Positions 32,756 to 42,487 of a stretch of 64,000 nt of DNA are shown piece after piece. Each line of letters opens with the position of its first letter. The first letter of the stretch is position 1. Under the pieces are notes generated by a model. That model was not told the origin of the DNA. It saw only the letters and a list, made by a program, of their open reading frames with translations, and made no database searches. The position numbers were made by a program, and so were the translations under genes. Source of the DNA: Mycobacterium vicinigordonae (GTDB lineage Bacteria; Actinomycetota; Actinomycetes; Mycobacteriales; Mycobacteriaceae); the NCBI RefSeq assembly GCF_013466425.1, contig NZ_CP059165.1:62001-126000 (forward strand), given 5' to 3'.

Positions 32756-34240
32756 ATGACCAGTCTGGCCCTGAACCTGACAACGGCCGCACAGCGGTAC
32801 CCCGACAGGGTGGCGCTGCGCCTCGACGAAATCGAAATCCCCTATGCCGGACTCGACGCGGCCAGCGCCTGCCTGGCCGGCTTGCTGGTTGCGCGTGGTG
32901 TGCGACCGGGTGACCGCGTCGGCGTCATGTTGCCCAACGTGCCTTATTTCGCCGTCGCCTACTACGGTGTCCTGCGGGCTGGCGCGGTCGTGGTGCCGAT
33001 GAATGTGCTCCTCAAGGAGCGCGAGACCACCTTCTACCTCTCCGATCCGTCGGCCAAGGCTGTCATCGCCTGGCATGAGTTCGCCGCTGCCGCTCAGGCG
33101 GGTGCCGACGCCGCAGGTGCCGAATGCATCGTGGTCACTCCCGGTGAATTCGAAGAACTGATCTGTGCGTTCGACCCGATCGCCGATCCGGTCCCGCGCG
33201 ACGACACCGATACCGCGGTGATCCTTTACACGTCGGGCACCACCGGCAAGCCCAAGGGCGCCGAACTGACCCACGCCAACCTGCGACACAACGTCGCGAC
33301 AGTGGCCCGGATGGTCAACCTCACGGCCGACGACATAATCCTTGGTGCCCTACCGCTGTTTCACGCGTTCGGACAGACTGCCGGGCTGAACGCGGCGGTG
33401 GCCGCCGGAAGTTGTCTCACGTTGATACCACGCTTCACTGCGGAGCGGGCACTCGAAATCATCGCGCGTGACCGGGTGACCGTATTCGAAGGCGTCCCAA
33501 CGATGTTCGCCGCAATGCTGCATAGTGCCGCACGCCCGGACACTAGTTCGCTGCGGCTGTGCATATCCGGCGGGGCGGCGATGCCGGCTGAGGTGATGCG
33601 TAGCGTCGAAAGCGCTCTTGATGCCATGGTGCTCGAAGGTTACGGACTGAGCGAGACATCGCCGGTGGCTTCGTTCAACCATCCCGATCGCGAGCGCAAG
33701 CCGGGCTCCATTGGCACGCCAATCGCCGACGTCGAGATGAGGCTGGTTGATCCGAACGAAGACGGTGTCGGCGAAATCGCCGTCCGTGGACCCAATGTCA
33801 TGAAGGGCTACTGGAACCGGCCCCAAGCCACGGCCGCGGCCATCGACGGTGACGGCTGGTTCCGCACCGGCGACCTGGCACGTGTCGATGAAGACGGCTA
33901 CTTCTTCATCGTCGACCGCTTCAAAGACATGATCATCCGCGGCGGTTACAACGTTTACCCGCGCGAGATCGAAGAGGTCTTGCACGAGCATCCCGCGGTT
34001 CGTGAGGCGGCGGTGATCGGCTTGGCGGACGAACTACTCGGTGAAGAGGTAGGTGCGGCCGTCGTACTGCTGCCCGATGCCGAGGTCGACGCAGCGGCGA
34101 TCCGTGACTTCGTCAAGGACCGTGTCGCAGCCTACAAGTACCCCCGGCGGGTCTGGTTTGTCGACGAACTGCCCAAGGGCCCGACCGGCAAGATTGTCAA
34201 ACGCGCTATCGCTATCCCGGACGCACTGGCAAGCAAATGA
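32756..34240 (+). CDS. AMP-forming acyl-CoA synthetase (fatty acid/aromatic acid CoA ligase)
   Basis: A 494-residue ANL-family ligase. It has the P-loop YTSGTTGKPKGAELTHANL near 168-186, EGYGLSETSPV near 300, GWFRTGDLARVDEDGYFFIV and the hinge DRFKDMIIRGGYNVYP, and the catalytic lysine in LPKGPTGKIVKRA. The ATG after GAGGAGG is chosen over an upstream GTG that overlaps the acyltransferase stop. It would activate the acid made by the P450, GMC and aldehyde dehydrogenase route for beta-oxidation. Chain length preference cannot be read. Confidence 0.93.
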   Translation: MTSLALNLTTAAQRYPDRVALRLDEIEIPYAGLDAASACLAGLLVARGVRPGDRVGVMLPNVPYFAVAYYGVLRAGAVVVPMNVLLKERETTFYLSDPSAKAVIAWHEFAAAAQAGADAAGAECIVVTPGEFEELICAFDPIADPVPRDDTDTAVILYTSGTTGKPKGAELTHANLRHNVATVARMVNLTADDIILGALPLFHAFGQTAGLNAAVAAGSCLTLIPRFTAERALEIIARDRVTVFEGVPTMFAAMLHSAARPDTSSLRLCISGGAAMPAEVMRSVESALDAMVLEGYGLSETSPVASFNHPDRERKPGSIGTPIADVEMRLVDPNEDGVGEIAVRGPNVMKGYWNRPQATAAAIDGDGWFRTGDLARVDEDGYFFIVDRFKDMIIRGGYNVYPREIEEVLHEHPAVREAAVIGLADELLGEEVGAAVVLLPDAEVDAAAIRDFVKDRVAAYKYPRRVWFVDELPKGPTGKIVKRAIAIPDALASK

Positions 34241-34483
34241 TCAAATCAATTGTGACACATATATTTTGGTTGCGATCACCCCCACGTCCACGTGACCCGA
34301 CGCGGCCGCTGCCTTTTCCCCTGCTCGCGACAATCATTGCGCTCAAACCATTTACCGTCAAGGCGCATCGGCGCACACTGAAAATTATCAGCCCCTTCGA
34401 CGGCCAGCCCGCCGCCGTAAACGAATTGCGACGCACGAATTGCCGAATCGCGGCGTAATTCAACGCAAGTAAAAGGAGTAACG

Positions 34484-35722
34484 ATGACAACCCTGGACCA
34501 GCGGGACCTCGATACTGTGGACCTGGCCGACCCGTCCGTTTGGGACGACGGGCCGCCTTACGACCTCTTCGAGAGGATGCAGCGCGAGGCGCCGGTGCAC
34601 TTCAGCCCGCAACGCAACATGCCGGACGAGGGCGGCTTCTGGTCCATCACCCGCTTCGACGATGTCCGCGCAGTGAGCCGGGATCACCGCACCTTTTCCT
34701 CCGAGCGGCGGGGCATCTTCCACATGGACGATATGGGCGTTTCGCTGGATATCCAGAGGTTGCAACTGATTTCGATGGACCCGCCCCGCCACGATCGGCT
34801 CAAGGCGCTGGTCATCAAGGAATTCACCCCGGAAGCAATCGGTGGACATGAGGGCGCGGTCAGCCAGATCATCAGCCGTGTGCTCGACAGTGTCGCTGAC
34901 CGGGAGCGATTCGATCTGGTGGCGGACGTAGCGCGTCCGATCCCGTCCCGGGTGATCGGCTCGCTGCTGGGCACGCCGCCCGAGGACGACGCCAAACTGG
35001 TGCACTGGACCAACGTTTTCACCGCCTTCGAAGATCCGGCGATCCGGGAGCAATGGAAAGACACCATGGGGATCGTCAGCGAGATCATCGAATACACCCA
35101 AGCCAGGATCGCGCAGCGCGACGACTCCATTGGCGGCAACTTGCTCACCGCCATGGTCGATGCCGAGGTCGAGGGCGACAAGCTCAACGAGATGGAAATC
35201 GCAACCTTCTTCGTCCTGCTGATGTCTGCCGGCAACGACTCGACTCGGGCCACGTACAGCGCGACGATGCTCGAGCTGCTGCGTAATCCCGAGTTGCTCA
35301 AGCAAGTACGCGAGAACCACGAGCTAATCCCGGCTGTGGTGGAGGAGGGGCTGCGCTGCTACCCGGCCTTCTCGTTCATGGCGCGCGCGGCGACCAAGGA
35401 CACCGAGCTGCACGGCCAGCAGATCAAGGAAGGTGACCGCCTGCTGCTGTGGTACATCGCGTCCAACCGTGACGAGAGTGCATTCCCCAACCCGCACAAG
35501 TTCGACATCACCCGCGAGGGGCTTGCTGACAAGCACCAGGCCTTCGGCGGACGCGGCAAGCACTTCTGTTTGGGTGCCAACCTCGCCCGCCTCGAGCTGA
35601 GGTTGTGGATCCAGCAGACTCTGGAACGCTTCCCCGACCTGGAACTCGACGGCGACCCGACCCGAGTGCGCGCACTGTTCCTCAACCAGTACAACTCGAT
35701 CCCGGTGCGGAGAACATCGTGA
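34484..35722 (+). CDS. cytochrome P450
   Basis: A 412-residue soluble bacterial P450. It has the I-helix MSAGNDSTR (residues 247-255), ExxR at E288-R291, and the heme-binding loop FGGRGKHFCLG with the cysteine ligand at 362. The general pattern resembles actinobacterial lipid/steroid hydroxylases such as the CYP125/142/188 group, but I do not assign a family number. RBS AAAAGGAG. It is followed by a reductase with a built-in 2Fe-2S domain that could deliver electrons. The 240-bp gap before it is AT-richer and may carry a separate promoter. Confidence 0.93.
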   Translation: MTTLDQRDLDTVDLADPSVWDDGPPYDLFERMQREAPVHFSPQRNMPDEGGFWSITRFDDVRAVSRDHRTFSSERRGIFHMDDMGVSLDIQRLQLISMDPPRHDRLKALVIKEFTPEAIGGHEGAVSQIISRVLDSVADRERFDLVADVARPIPSRVIGSLLGTPPEDDAKLVHWTNVFTAFEDPAIREQWKDTMGIVSEIIEYTQARIAQRDDSIGGNLLTAMVDAEVEGDKLNEMEIATFFVLLMSAGNDSTRATYSATMLELLRNPELLKQVRENHELIPAVVEEGLRCYPAFSFMARAATKDTELHGQQIKEGDRLLLWYIASNRDESAFPNPHKFDITREGLADKHQAFGGRGKHFCLGANLARLELRLWIQQTLERFPDLELDGDPTRVRALFLNQYNSIPVRRTS

Positions 35723-35765
35723 CCACTCGCGTCGACGACGATCCAGATCGAAGCGATGAGGAGGA

Positions 35766-36776
35766 GTGGCGCAGGTGACTATCGAACAGCAAACGCGAGC
35801 CAGGCCCGCTTACCGCGAAGTCGAGGTCGACGTCGAAGTGCGGCGCCGCGAGATCGTGTCCGAAGGCGTCGTCACGTTGACCCTTGCCGACCCGTCTGGC
35901 GCAGACTTGCCGGAGTGGGCACCGGGCGCGCACATCGACCTGCTGATGACGCCATCGCTCGTACGCCAGTATTCGTTGTGCGGTGACACCGCGGACCGGG
36001 CTCAGTGGCAGGTCGGCGTGCTGCGGGATCCCCATAGCCGCGGCGGTTCGCAATTCGTGCACGACAAACTCCACGAAGGCGCCACGGTACGGGTCCGCGG
36101 TCCGCGCAACCACTTCGCGCTGGTCGGTTCGCCGCGGTACCTGTTCGTTGCGGGCGGGATCGGCATTACTCCGATGATGCCGATGATCGCTGCGGCCGAG
36201 GCGGCGGGCGCGGACTGGCGGCTAATCTACGGCGGGAGGAGCCTCGCCTCGATGGCTTTCGCCGACGACTTGCGCCGCCACACTGACCGCGTCACCATCT
36301 GTGCACGAGATGCCGCGGACGACAACGACTTCCGTGGTTGCCTCGGATCCACGCTGGCCACCCCGTCGGAGAACACCCTGGTGTATTGCTGCGGACCGGA
36401 GGGCCTGCTGACCGCGGTGGAAGACGGGTGCAAGTCCTGGCCGGACGGCAGTTTGCACATCGAGAGGTTCTCGGCCAAAGCGCTCGATGAGCCGTCGCCG
36501 GACGCATTGGCGACCTTCGAGGTGGATTGCCAACGTTCTGGCATTACTTTGACTGTGCCACAGGATAAATCAATTTACGAAGCTTGTGAGGACGCCGGTG
36601 TCGACGTGCTCGGATCGTGCATGGAAGGGGTTTGCGGAACGTGCGAATGCGACATCATCGAGGGCGAGGGTGACCACCGCGACTCCGTGCTCAACGATGC
36701 CGAGAAGGCGCAAAACACCACGATCATGATCTGCGTTTCGCGCTCCAGGTCCGAAAGGTTGGTGCTCGACCTATGA
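35766..36776 (+). CDS. flavin reductase with C-terminal plant-type 2Fe-2S domain
   Basis: A 336-residue one-piece electron-transfer protein of the phthalate dioxygenase reductase/VanB type. The flavin motif RQYSL is at 67-71 and the NAD(P)H-binding AGGIGITPM at 129-137. A C-terminal ferredoxin domain has ligands C285, C290, C293 and C323 (CMEGVCGTCEC). GTG start after GAGGAG. It overlaps the Rieske gene by ATGA and follows the P450 by 43 bp, so it may serve either oxygenase. Confidence 0.92.
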   Translation: MAQVTIEQQTRARPAYREVEVDVEVRRREIVSEGVVTLTLADPSGADLPEWAPGAHIDLLMTPSLVRQYSLCGDTADRAQWQVGVLRDPHSRGGSQFVHDKLHEGATVRVRGPRNHFALVGSPRYLFVAGGIGITPMMPMIAAAEAAGADWRLIYGGRSLASMAFADDLRRHTDRVTICARDAADDNDFRGCLGSTLATPSENTLVYCCGPEGLLTAVEDGCKSWPDGSLHIERFSAKALDEPSPDALATFEVDCQRSGITLTVPQDKSIYEACEDAGVDVLGSCMEGVCGTCECDIIEGEGDHRDSVLNDAEKAQNTTIMICVSRSRSERLVLDL

Positions 36777-37834
36777 GATCGAACTATCCGTTCAACTGCT
36801 GGTATGTCGCCGCTGCCGGTAACGAGATCGGCCAGGGTCTGCTCGGGCGCCGCCTGCTCGGCAAACATGTTCTGTTGTATCGGCGCAAATCCGGAGACAT
36901 AGTGGCCATGGAGGACCGCTGCCTGCACCGGGCCTATCCGCTGTCCGCTGGCCGCCGCGAAGGCGACCGGGTGATCTGTGGAGCCGACGGTTTCGTCTAC
37001 GAGCATGACGGTCGCCTCATCGACGTGCCGTCGCAGGAGAACGTGCCGCCCGGCGCACGGGTGCGCACCTATCCCGTAATCGAGAGGGGACCGTTCGTCT
37101 GGATCTGGCTGGGGGACCCCGGTGTCGCCGCACTGCGGCCGCCCCCACGCATTCCGTGGTACTGCGACGGCACCCGGTGGGCAAGCACCACCGAGGTGCT
37201 GCGTGTCGAGGCGAATTACCTACTGCTACATGAGCACTACCTCGACCTCACCGATGTTTTCGTATTGCATCCCGAGGCAGTGCCGCCCAACATCGAAGTG
37301 CTGCCCCAACTCGACGAGGTCGAGGTCTCCGAAAGATCGGTCTCCTACTCCCGGGAGATTCCGGCGAGCGGGCTCGCGCCGTGGGAAGCCGAAATCACCG
37401 GCCTTCCGGCCGACACACCAGGAAACCGGATCGAGGAAGGCACGTTCGTCTCACCGGCACTGCATGTGCAACGTTATGTGATCGCCACCGGAGATCGATC
37501 CGGGGACGGGAAAGGCCGCGCGCTGTTGCGGATTCAGGGATTCACTCCCGAAACCCCGGAAACGACCCACGTCTTCCTGCAAATGGCGCGGAATTTCGCC
37601 GCCGACAACGTCGACGTCAGCGAGTTCCTGCGCAACATGTTCCATGACTGGGCACTGCGCGATGCTGTTGTGCTGGAAACGATCCAGCGTCGTCTCGACG
37701 AGGAGACCGTGCCCCGGCGCGATCTCAACGTCAAGGCCGACCGGGCCGCGGTGCGGGCGCGCCGCATCGCCCTCGAGATGGTCGACGAGGAGACCGGGCG
37801 GCTCATGCTGAACCGGATACTGACCGTGCCCTAG
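36773..37834 (+). CDS. Rieske-type ring-hydroxylating oxygenase alpha subunit with altered metal sites
   Basis: A 353-residue VanA/phthalate-oxygenase-like protein. The Rieske site reads C50-x-H52 then C69-G-A-D72, where CxxH is expected; the last histidine ligand is replaced by Asp. The mononuclear iron region reads D158-L-T-D161-V-F-V-L-H166, where D-x2-H-x4-H is expected; the first histidine is again Asp. The rest of the fold is intact (SAGRREGDRVICG; VWIWLGDPG), and the gene overlaps its reductase by ATGA, so it is not simply decayed. It could be a non-canonical enzyme, a structural partner or an inactive paralogue. Confidence 0.85.
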   Translation: MRSNYPFNCWYVAAAGNEIGQGLLGRRLLGKHVLLYRRKSGDIVAMEDRCLHRAYPLSAGRREGDRVICGADGFVYEHDGRLIDVPSQENVPPGARVRTYPVIERGPFVWIWLGDPGVAALRPPPRIPWYCDGTRWASTTEVLRVEANYLLLHEHYLDLTDVFVLHPEAVPPNIEVLPQLDEVEVSERSVSYSREIPASGLAPWEAEITGLPADTPGNRIEEGTFVSPALHVQRYVIATGDRSGDGKGRALLRIQGFTPETPETTHVFLQMARNFAADNVDVSEFLRNMFHDWALRDAVVLETIQRRLDEETVPRRDLNVKADRAAVRARRIALEMVDEETGRLMLNRILTVP

Positions 37835-37905
37835 GGACGCACGCAACGAAGTCACCAACAGCGGCGCGCACCAGTCCAATGATCGCCACGTCGTCAGGAG
37901 TTTAA

Positions 37906-39471
37906 ATGAGCACGGCCCTAATCGAAATCAGCTCCGTCACGCCTGCGCTGGAAGCCCTTGCACGGCTTGTGCAAACCAGCAATGACGACCGCATCATCGT
38001 CACCAACGCGATGACGGGAGCGCCGCTCGGACAGGTGCCGTCCTGCACTCCCGCGGACGTGGCGGCGGCAGCACAGCGCGCCAGGAGCGTGCAGCCGGCT
38101 TGGGCGGCGCTGCCCGTCCGGGACCGCGCAGCGGTGCTGCTGCGCTTTCACGACCTGGTGCTTGCCCGTCAGGACGAGGTCCTCGACCTCATTCAGCTGG
38201 AGAACGGGAAGGCACGTCGGCACGCCTTCGAGGAAGTTATCGACGTCTGTCTGACCGCGCGATACTACGCGCATACGGCGGCGAATTACCTTCGCCCTCA
38301 ACGCCGCCAGGGCGCCCAGCTGGTACTCACCCAGGTGAGGGAACTCCATCACCCCAAGGGATTGATCGGCATCATCTCGCCTTGGAACTATCCGCTGACC
38401 CTGGGGGTCAGCGATGCGTTGCCTGCGGTCGTGGCCGGCAACGCGGTTCTTACCAAACCCGACAGTCAAACTCCGTTTTCTGCGCTGTGGGCCGTGCAGC
38501 TCCTCGAAGAGGCCGGCATGCCCAGCGGTTTGATACAAGTCGTCACCGGTTCGGGCTCACAGCTGGGCGCACCTATCGTCGAGCATTCCGACTTTCTGAT
38601 GTTCACCGGTTCGACCACCGTGGGTCGCAGCGTTGCCGCGCTAGCCGGGGAGCGCTTGATCGAGTGCTCGATGGAACTCGGTGGCAAGAACGCACTGCTA
38701 GTGCTGGACGACGCCGATATCGGCAAGGCGGTGGATGGTGCGGTACGTGCGTCATTCTCCAATACCGGGCAGTTGTGCATTTCGGTGGAGCGCATCTATG
38801 TCCCGGCACAGCTCTGGGATGAATTCACCAGTCGTTTCGCCGCTGCCGCAAACCAGTTGAAACTCTCACCGGCACTTGACTATTCAGCAGATATGGGATC
38901 GTTGACCTCCGAGAAGCAACTGCGTACGGTGAGCCGCCATGTCGATGATGCGGTGCAGCACGGTGCGAGGGTGCTCGCGGGTGGCCGAGCGCGGCCCGAC
39001 ATCGGTCCGTTCTTCTACGAGCCGACCGTCTTGTCCGGGGTACGGGACGGTATGGCCGCATTCGCCGACGAGACCTTCGGGCCCGTGGTCTCCCTCTACC
39101 GCGTCGATAGCGAGGAGGAGGCCATCGCCAAAGCCAACGACAGCAGCTACGGTCTCAATTTCAGTGTGTGGACCTCCGACCCGAACCGCGGGCGGCGGGT
39201 GGCCGCCCGGTTGCAGGCCGGCACCGTCAACGTCAACGAGGCCTATGCCGCCGCCTGGGCATCGGTCGACGCACCGATGGGCGGTATGAAAGCCTCTGGT
39301 ATCGGTCGCCGTCACGGTGCGCACGGAATCCTGAAATACACAGAATCCCAGACGATTGCGGTTGAAAGACTGCTTCCCGTCGGCACGCCGCGATGGCTGC
39401 CAGCTGACCGATATGCGCGGATCATGACGACCGGCCTGCGGGCGCTGCGCCGACTGCCCGGCGTGAAATAG
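37906..39471 (+). CDS. aldehyde dehydrogenase, GabD2-like
   Basis: A 521-residue NAD(P)-dependent aldehyde dehydrogenase. It has SPWNYPLTLGVSDALPAVVA, the glutamate motif MELGGKNALLV and the catalytic cysteine in SFSNTGQLCISVERI, plus the C-terminal GRRHGAHGILKYTESQTIA. It resembles the succinic semialdehyde dehydrogenase GabD2 (Rv1731) over its whole length, but its context points to oxidation of a fatty or aromatic aldehyde. The gene ends nine bp before the GMC oxidase, so alcohol to aldehyde to acid steps are paired. Confidence 0.92.
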   Translation: MSTALIEISSVTPALEALARLVQTSNDDRIIVTNAMTGAPLGQVPSCTPADVAAAAQRARSVQPAWAALPVRDRAAVLLRFHDLVLARQDEVLDLIQLENGKARRHAFEEVIDVCLTARYYAHTAANYLRPQRRQGAQLVLTQVRELHHPKGLIGIISPWNYPLTLGVSDALPAVVAGNAVLTKPDSQTPFSALWAVQLLEEAGMPSGLIQVVTGSGSQLGAPIVEHSDFLMFTGSTTVGRSVAALAGERLIECSMELGGKNALLVLDDADIGKAVDGAVRASFSNTGQLCISVERIYVPAQLWDEFTSRFAAAANQLKLSPALDYSADMGSLTSEKQLRTVSRHVDDAVQHGARVLAGGRARPDIGPFFYEPTVLSGVRDGMAAFADETFGPVVSLYRVDSEEEAIAKANDSSYGLNFSVWTSDPNRGRRVAARLQAGTVNVNEAYAAAWASVDAPMGGMKASGIGRRHGAHGILKYTESQTIAVERLLPVGTPRWLPADRYARIMTTGLRALRRLPGVK

Positions 39472-39480
39472 GAGGAAGCG

Positions 39481-41193
39481 ATGGCCCAGCAATTTGATTA
39501 CGACGTCGTGGTGATCGGGTCCGGGTTCGGCGGATCGGTCGCCGCGTTACGCCTGACCGAAAAGGGCTATTCGGTAGGGGTTCTGGAAGCTGGACGCCGC
39601 TTCGCCGATGACGAGTTACCCAAGACCAACTGGCAGGTACGCAAGTTCTTCTGGGCACCCAGGCTGGGCTGCACAGGGATTCAGCGCATCCATATGCTCC
39701 CCGATGTTCTGGTGCTGGCCGGCGCCGGCGTGGGTGGAGGATCGCTGGTGTACGCCAACACACTTTACGAACCGAAATCCGATGCGTTCTATCGTGATCC
39801 GCACTGGGCGCACATCAGTGACTGGAAGGCCGAACTTGCGCCCTTCTACAACCAGGCGAAGCGGATGCTGGGAGTGGTGACCAACCCGACCATGACTCGC
39901 TCAGACAAGGTGCTGCTCGACGTTGCCCAGCAGATGGGCGTCGCGGACACGTTCGGCATGACCCCGGTCGGCGTGTTCTTCGGCCCGGACAACACCAAAG
40001 CCCCCGGCGTGGAGGTCGACGATCCGTTCTTCGGTGGTGCGGGTCCGCGCCGACGGGGGTGTCTGGAAGTCGGTGAGTGCATGACGGGGTGCCGGCACAA
40101 CGCGAAGAACACGCTGGTGAAGAACTATCTGTATCTGGCCGAGCGAGCCGGCGCGGAAATCCATCCATTGACAACGGTGGTCAATGTACGGCCCCAAGAC
40201 GGCGGATACGCGGTGGACACGGTGCGCACTGGTGCATGGCGCCGTAGCAAGCACACGAAATCCTTTACAGCCGAACAGGTTGTCTTTGCTGCCGGCACCT
40301 GGGGAACCCAGCAATTGCTACACCGGATGAAGGCAACCGGCACCTTGCCGCAGGTGTCGGACCGCCTCGGTGAGCTGACCCGAACGAATTCCGAGGCGCT
40401 GTGCACCGCGAGCGTCAAACTGCGCGACCGCAAAGGTGCGGACTTCACCCAGGGCGTCGCGATTACATCGTCAATTCATCCCGATGACAAGACGCACATC
40501 GAACCCGTCCGCTACGGCAAGGGTTCCAATTCCATGGCACTGCTGACCACCGTGATGACCGACGGTGGCGGCAGGATCCCCCGCTGGGTCAAGTGGCTCG
40601 GTCAGGTGGTGCGCCACCCGGGCCAGGCCGCATCGCTGTACGTCGGATTGCGAGACTGGTCGCAGCGCACCGTGATTGCGCTGGTGATGCAGACAGAAGA
40701 CAACTCGTTGACCCTGTTTCCCAAACGCACCCGGCTCGGCCGGTTCAAGCTGTCCTCGCGTCAAGGTCACGGAGTGCCGAATCCGACGTGGATTCCGTCT
40801 GCCAACGAGACGGTACGCAGACTCGCTCGCGAGATCGACGGGGCGCCCTACAGCAGCGTCGGTGAGATCCTCGACATCCCGATGACCGCGCACTTCCTGG
40901 GTGGCTGTGTCATCGGTGACTCACCGGAGCGCGGGGTCATCGACCCGTATCACCGCATGTTCGGCCACCCCGGGCTGCATGTATTCGACGGGTCGGCGAT
41001 CTCGGCCAACCTCGGCGTCAACCCGTCACTGACTATTACCGCACAAGCCGAACGGGCCACCGCCTTCTGGCCGAATCGAGGCGACGTCGACACTCGTCCC
41101 GCCATCGGGGATGCGTACCGGCGAATCCGTCCGGTAGAACCGCTCAAGCCCGTTGTGCCGTCCGGCGCGCCGGCGGCACTTCGGTTGGGATGA
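39481..41193 (+). CDS. GMC oxidoreductase, ChoD-like
   Basis: A 570-residue flavoprotein. The N-terminal FAD site is VVVIGSGFGGSVAALRL, with VLAGAGVGGGSLVYANTLY near 80. The cysteine-rich CLEVGECMTGCRHNAKNTLV, VRYGKGSNSMALL, and the C-terminal TAHFLGGCVIGD and ISANLGVNPSLTITAQAERA with active-site His/Asn follow. It matches mycobacterial ChoD (Rv3409c) closely in length and motifs, so it probably oxidises a sterol or long-chain alcohol. It is the last gene of the plus-strand set and is followed by a strong inverted repeat. Confidence 0.92.
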   Translation: MAQQFDYDVVVIGSGFGGSVAALRLTEKGYSVGVLEAGRRFADDELPKTNWQVRKFFWAPRLGCTGIQRIHMLPDVLVLAGAGVGGGSLVYANTLYEPKSDAFYRDPHWAHISDWKAELAPFYNQAKRMLGVVTNPTMTRSDKVLLDVAQQMGVADTFGMTPVGVFFGPDNTKAPGVEVDDPFFGGAGPRRRGCLEVGECMTGCRHNAKNTLVKNYLYLAERAGAEIHPLTTVVNVRPQDGGYAVDTVRTGAWRRSKHTKSFTAEQVVFAAGTWGTQQLLHRMKATGTLPQVSDRLGELTRTNSEALCTASVKLRDRKGADFTQGVAITSSIHPDDKTHIEPVRYGKGSNSMALLTTVMTDGGGRIPRWVKWLGQVVRHPGQAASLYVGLRDWSQRTVIALVMQTEDNSLTLFPKRTRLGRFKLSSRQGHGVPNPTWIPSANETVRRLAREIDGAPYSSVGEILDIPMTAHFLGGCVIGDSPERGVIDPYHRMFGHPGLHVFDGSAISANLGVNPSLTITAQAERATAFWPNRGDVDTRPAIGDAYRRIRPVEPLKPVVPSGAPAALRLG

Positions 41194-41250
41194 TTACCGG
41201 GCGGATTGCGGCTACCGGGGTGACGGAGCCGGTCTGCCGCAGGAACAGAT

Positions 41251-41286
41251 CGACCCGGATGCGCCTGGTGAGGTGCATCCGGGTCG
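41251..41286. terminator. bidirectional terminator-like hairpin
   Basis: Perfect 12-bp arms, CGACCCGGATGC and GCATCCGGGTCG, with a 12-base loop. It lies between the convergent ends of the GMC oxidase gene and a small minus-strand gene, and could serve both. Confidence 0.7.
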
Positions 41287-41315
41287 GATGGCGTGGCAGC
41301 GACCGCTAGTCCGCG

Positions 41316-41432
41316 CTACGCGGCCCTTGGCGCTGTGAGGGTGTGCACCAGCGTGATCACCGCGGGCAGAAGTACCGGGAACAGAATGAGAAGCAGCATC
41401 GCTGCGATGGTCAGGTACGGCGTGATCAACAT
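41316..41432 (-). CDS. 38-residue small membrane protein
   Basis: An ATG preceded by a GGAGAAAGG RBS opens a 38-codon frame. The product starts MLITPYLTIAAMLLLILFPV and ends in TLTAPRAA: one hydrophobic helix of about 25 residues with a short polar tail. It has no family I can name. Being a clean single-helix frame with an RBS and a terminator behind it, it is likely real. It follows the alpha/beta-hydrolase gene on the same strand by about 190 bp. Confidence 0.55.
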   Translation of the reverse strand: MLITPYLTIAAMLLLILFPVLLPAVITLVHTLTAPRAA

Positions 41433-41621
41433 GGCTAGGTCGCCTTTCTCCGCGTCGGCGGAAGTTTGGATTAGGTTGTCGCAGTGGATCTTTAGTTATC
41501 AGCGGCGCCGCGATACCAAGTAATTTAACCGCGCATCCGTTACCAGTCGACGTCGTTGGCGGACAAACTCTGGCGGCTCCTTTGGCGCGTGAAGACAAAG
41601 GATCCGCGCTACGCCCGCTGG

Positions 41622-42473
41622 CTAGTCCGCCCAGAAGTCCTCGAGCAGTCGCGCGACCTGCTGAGGCTTTCCGCGATTGTCGGCTGCGACGTGCCCAATC
41701 TTCTTGAGTTCGACGCGCTTGGCATCGGGTAGGCGCCGCATCAGCGCGTCGAGTCCGAGATGGAGCGCCTGAGCGCTCTTCTCCCCGCCGAGCAGTAACA
41801 CCCGCGCGCGCAGTTCGTCGATGCGTGGGTTCACCAGCGTCACGGACTGCAGCGTGGCGATCCCGTCCAGGCGCATGGTGGGGACTAGGTCGCGAAGGGT
41901 AATATCTTGTGGGCCAGTTGTTTTCGCGTCAACCGCAAGAGCGATCCGGGCCAGGCCAGTCAGCAACCAGGCCGGTAAGCCCTGCAGCAGCGAGCGATCA
42001 CCGGTCCCCTTGAGCACCGCAGTGACCGCGGCCGCGGGACCCGAACCGGCCAGAGCCTCCTCAAACTGAGGCAGCCACGCCGCGGGCTCGGCGCCGTCGA
42101 TGGTCAGCGGCGGCTCGTAGAGCGCGAGCCTGTCGATGGCGCCGTACTGAATGGCCGTGTAGAGCGCTATGACCGCGCCCGAACTCAAGCCGAAGAGGCG
42201 GCGTGCCCCCGATAGGCGTAGCAGCGCGTCGAGATCCTCTCCCTCCCGCGCGAGCCCGTAGTCCGCACCCGCCGGCACGCCCGGCCGGCGGCCGCGGCGG
42301 TCGGGGACGTACACCGTGAAGCGGGAACTCAGCATCTCGGCGAGCCGCTGAAAGTTCTGTGCTGCTTGGATTCCGCCGTGCACGAGAACCACCGGTGCAC
42401 CGCCTTCGCCGACGATGCGGTGCGAGACCGTCGTTCCGTCAGCTGATTGCACCGTGCCGGTACTGAAACTCAT
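41622..42473 (-). CDS. alpha/beta-hydrolase
   Basis: A 283-residue alpha/beta-hydrolase with an HGG oxyanion motif at 32-34, the nucleophile in FGLSSGA (S97) and a C-terminal histidine in KKIGHVAADN. An Asp or Glu near LLLGGEKSA probably completes the triad. It lies 14 bp after the amidohydrolase gene in the same direction, in the unit with the fused dehydratase. It could hydrolyse an ester or a ring-cleavage or CoA intermediate. Confidence 0.85.
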   Translation of the reverse strand: MSFSTGTVQSADGTTVSHRIVGEGGAPVVLVHGGIQAAQNFQRLAEMLSSRFTVYVPDRRGRRPGVPAGADYGLAREGEDLDALLRLSGARRLFGLSSGAVIALYTAIQYGAIDRLALYEPPLTIDGAEPAAWLPQFEEALAGSGPAAAVTAVLKGTGDRSLLQGLPAWLLTGLARIALAVDAKTTGPQDITLRDLVPTMRLDGIATLQSVTLVNPRIDELRARVLLLGGEKSAQALHLGLDALMRRLPDAKRVELKKIGHVAADNRGKPQQVARLLEDFWAD

Positions 42474-42487
42474 AACACCTCGTCCCG

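Noticed and set aside
35719..35778. Nineteen-codon frame between P450 and reductase genes
   Set aside because: Overlaps both genes, and its only support is a GTG at the P450 stop; no reason to call it a peptide.
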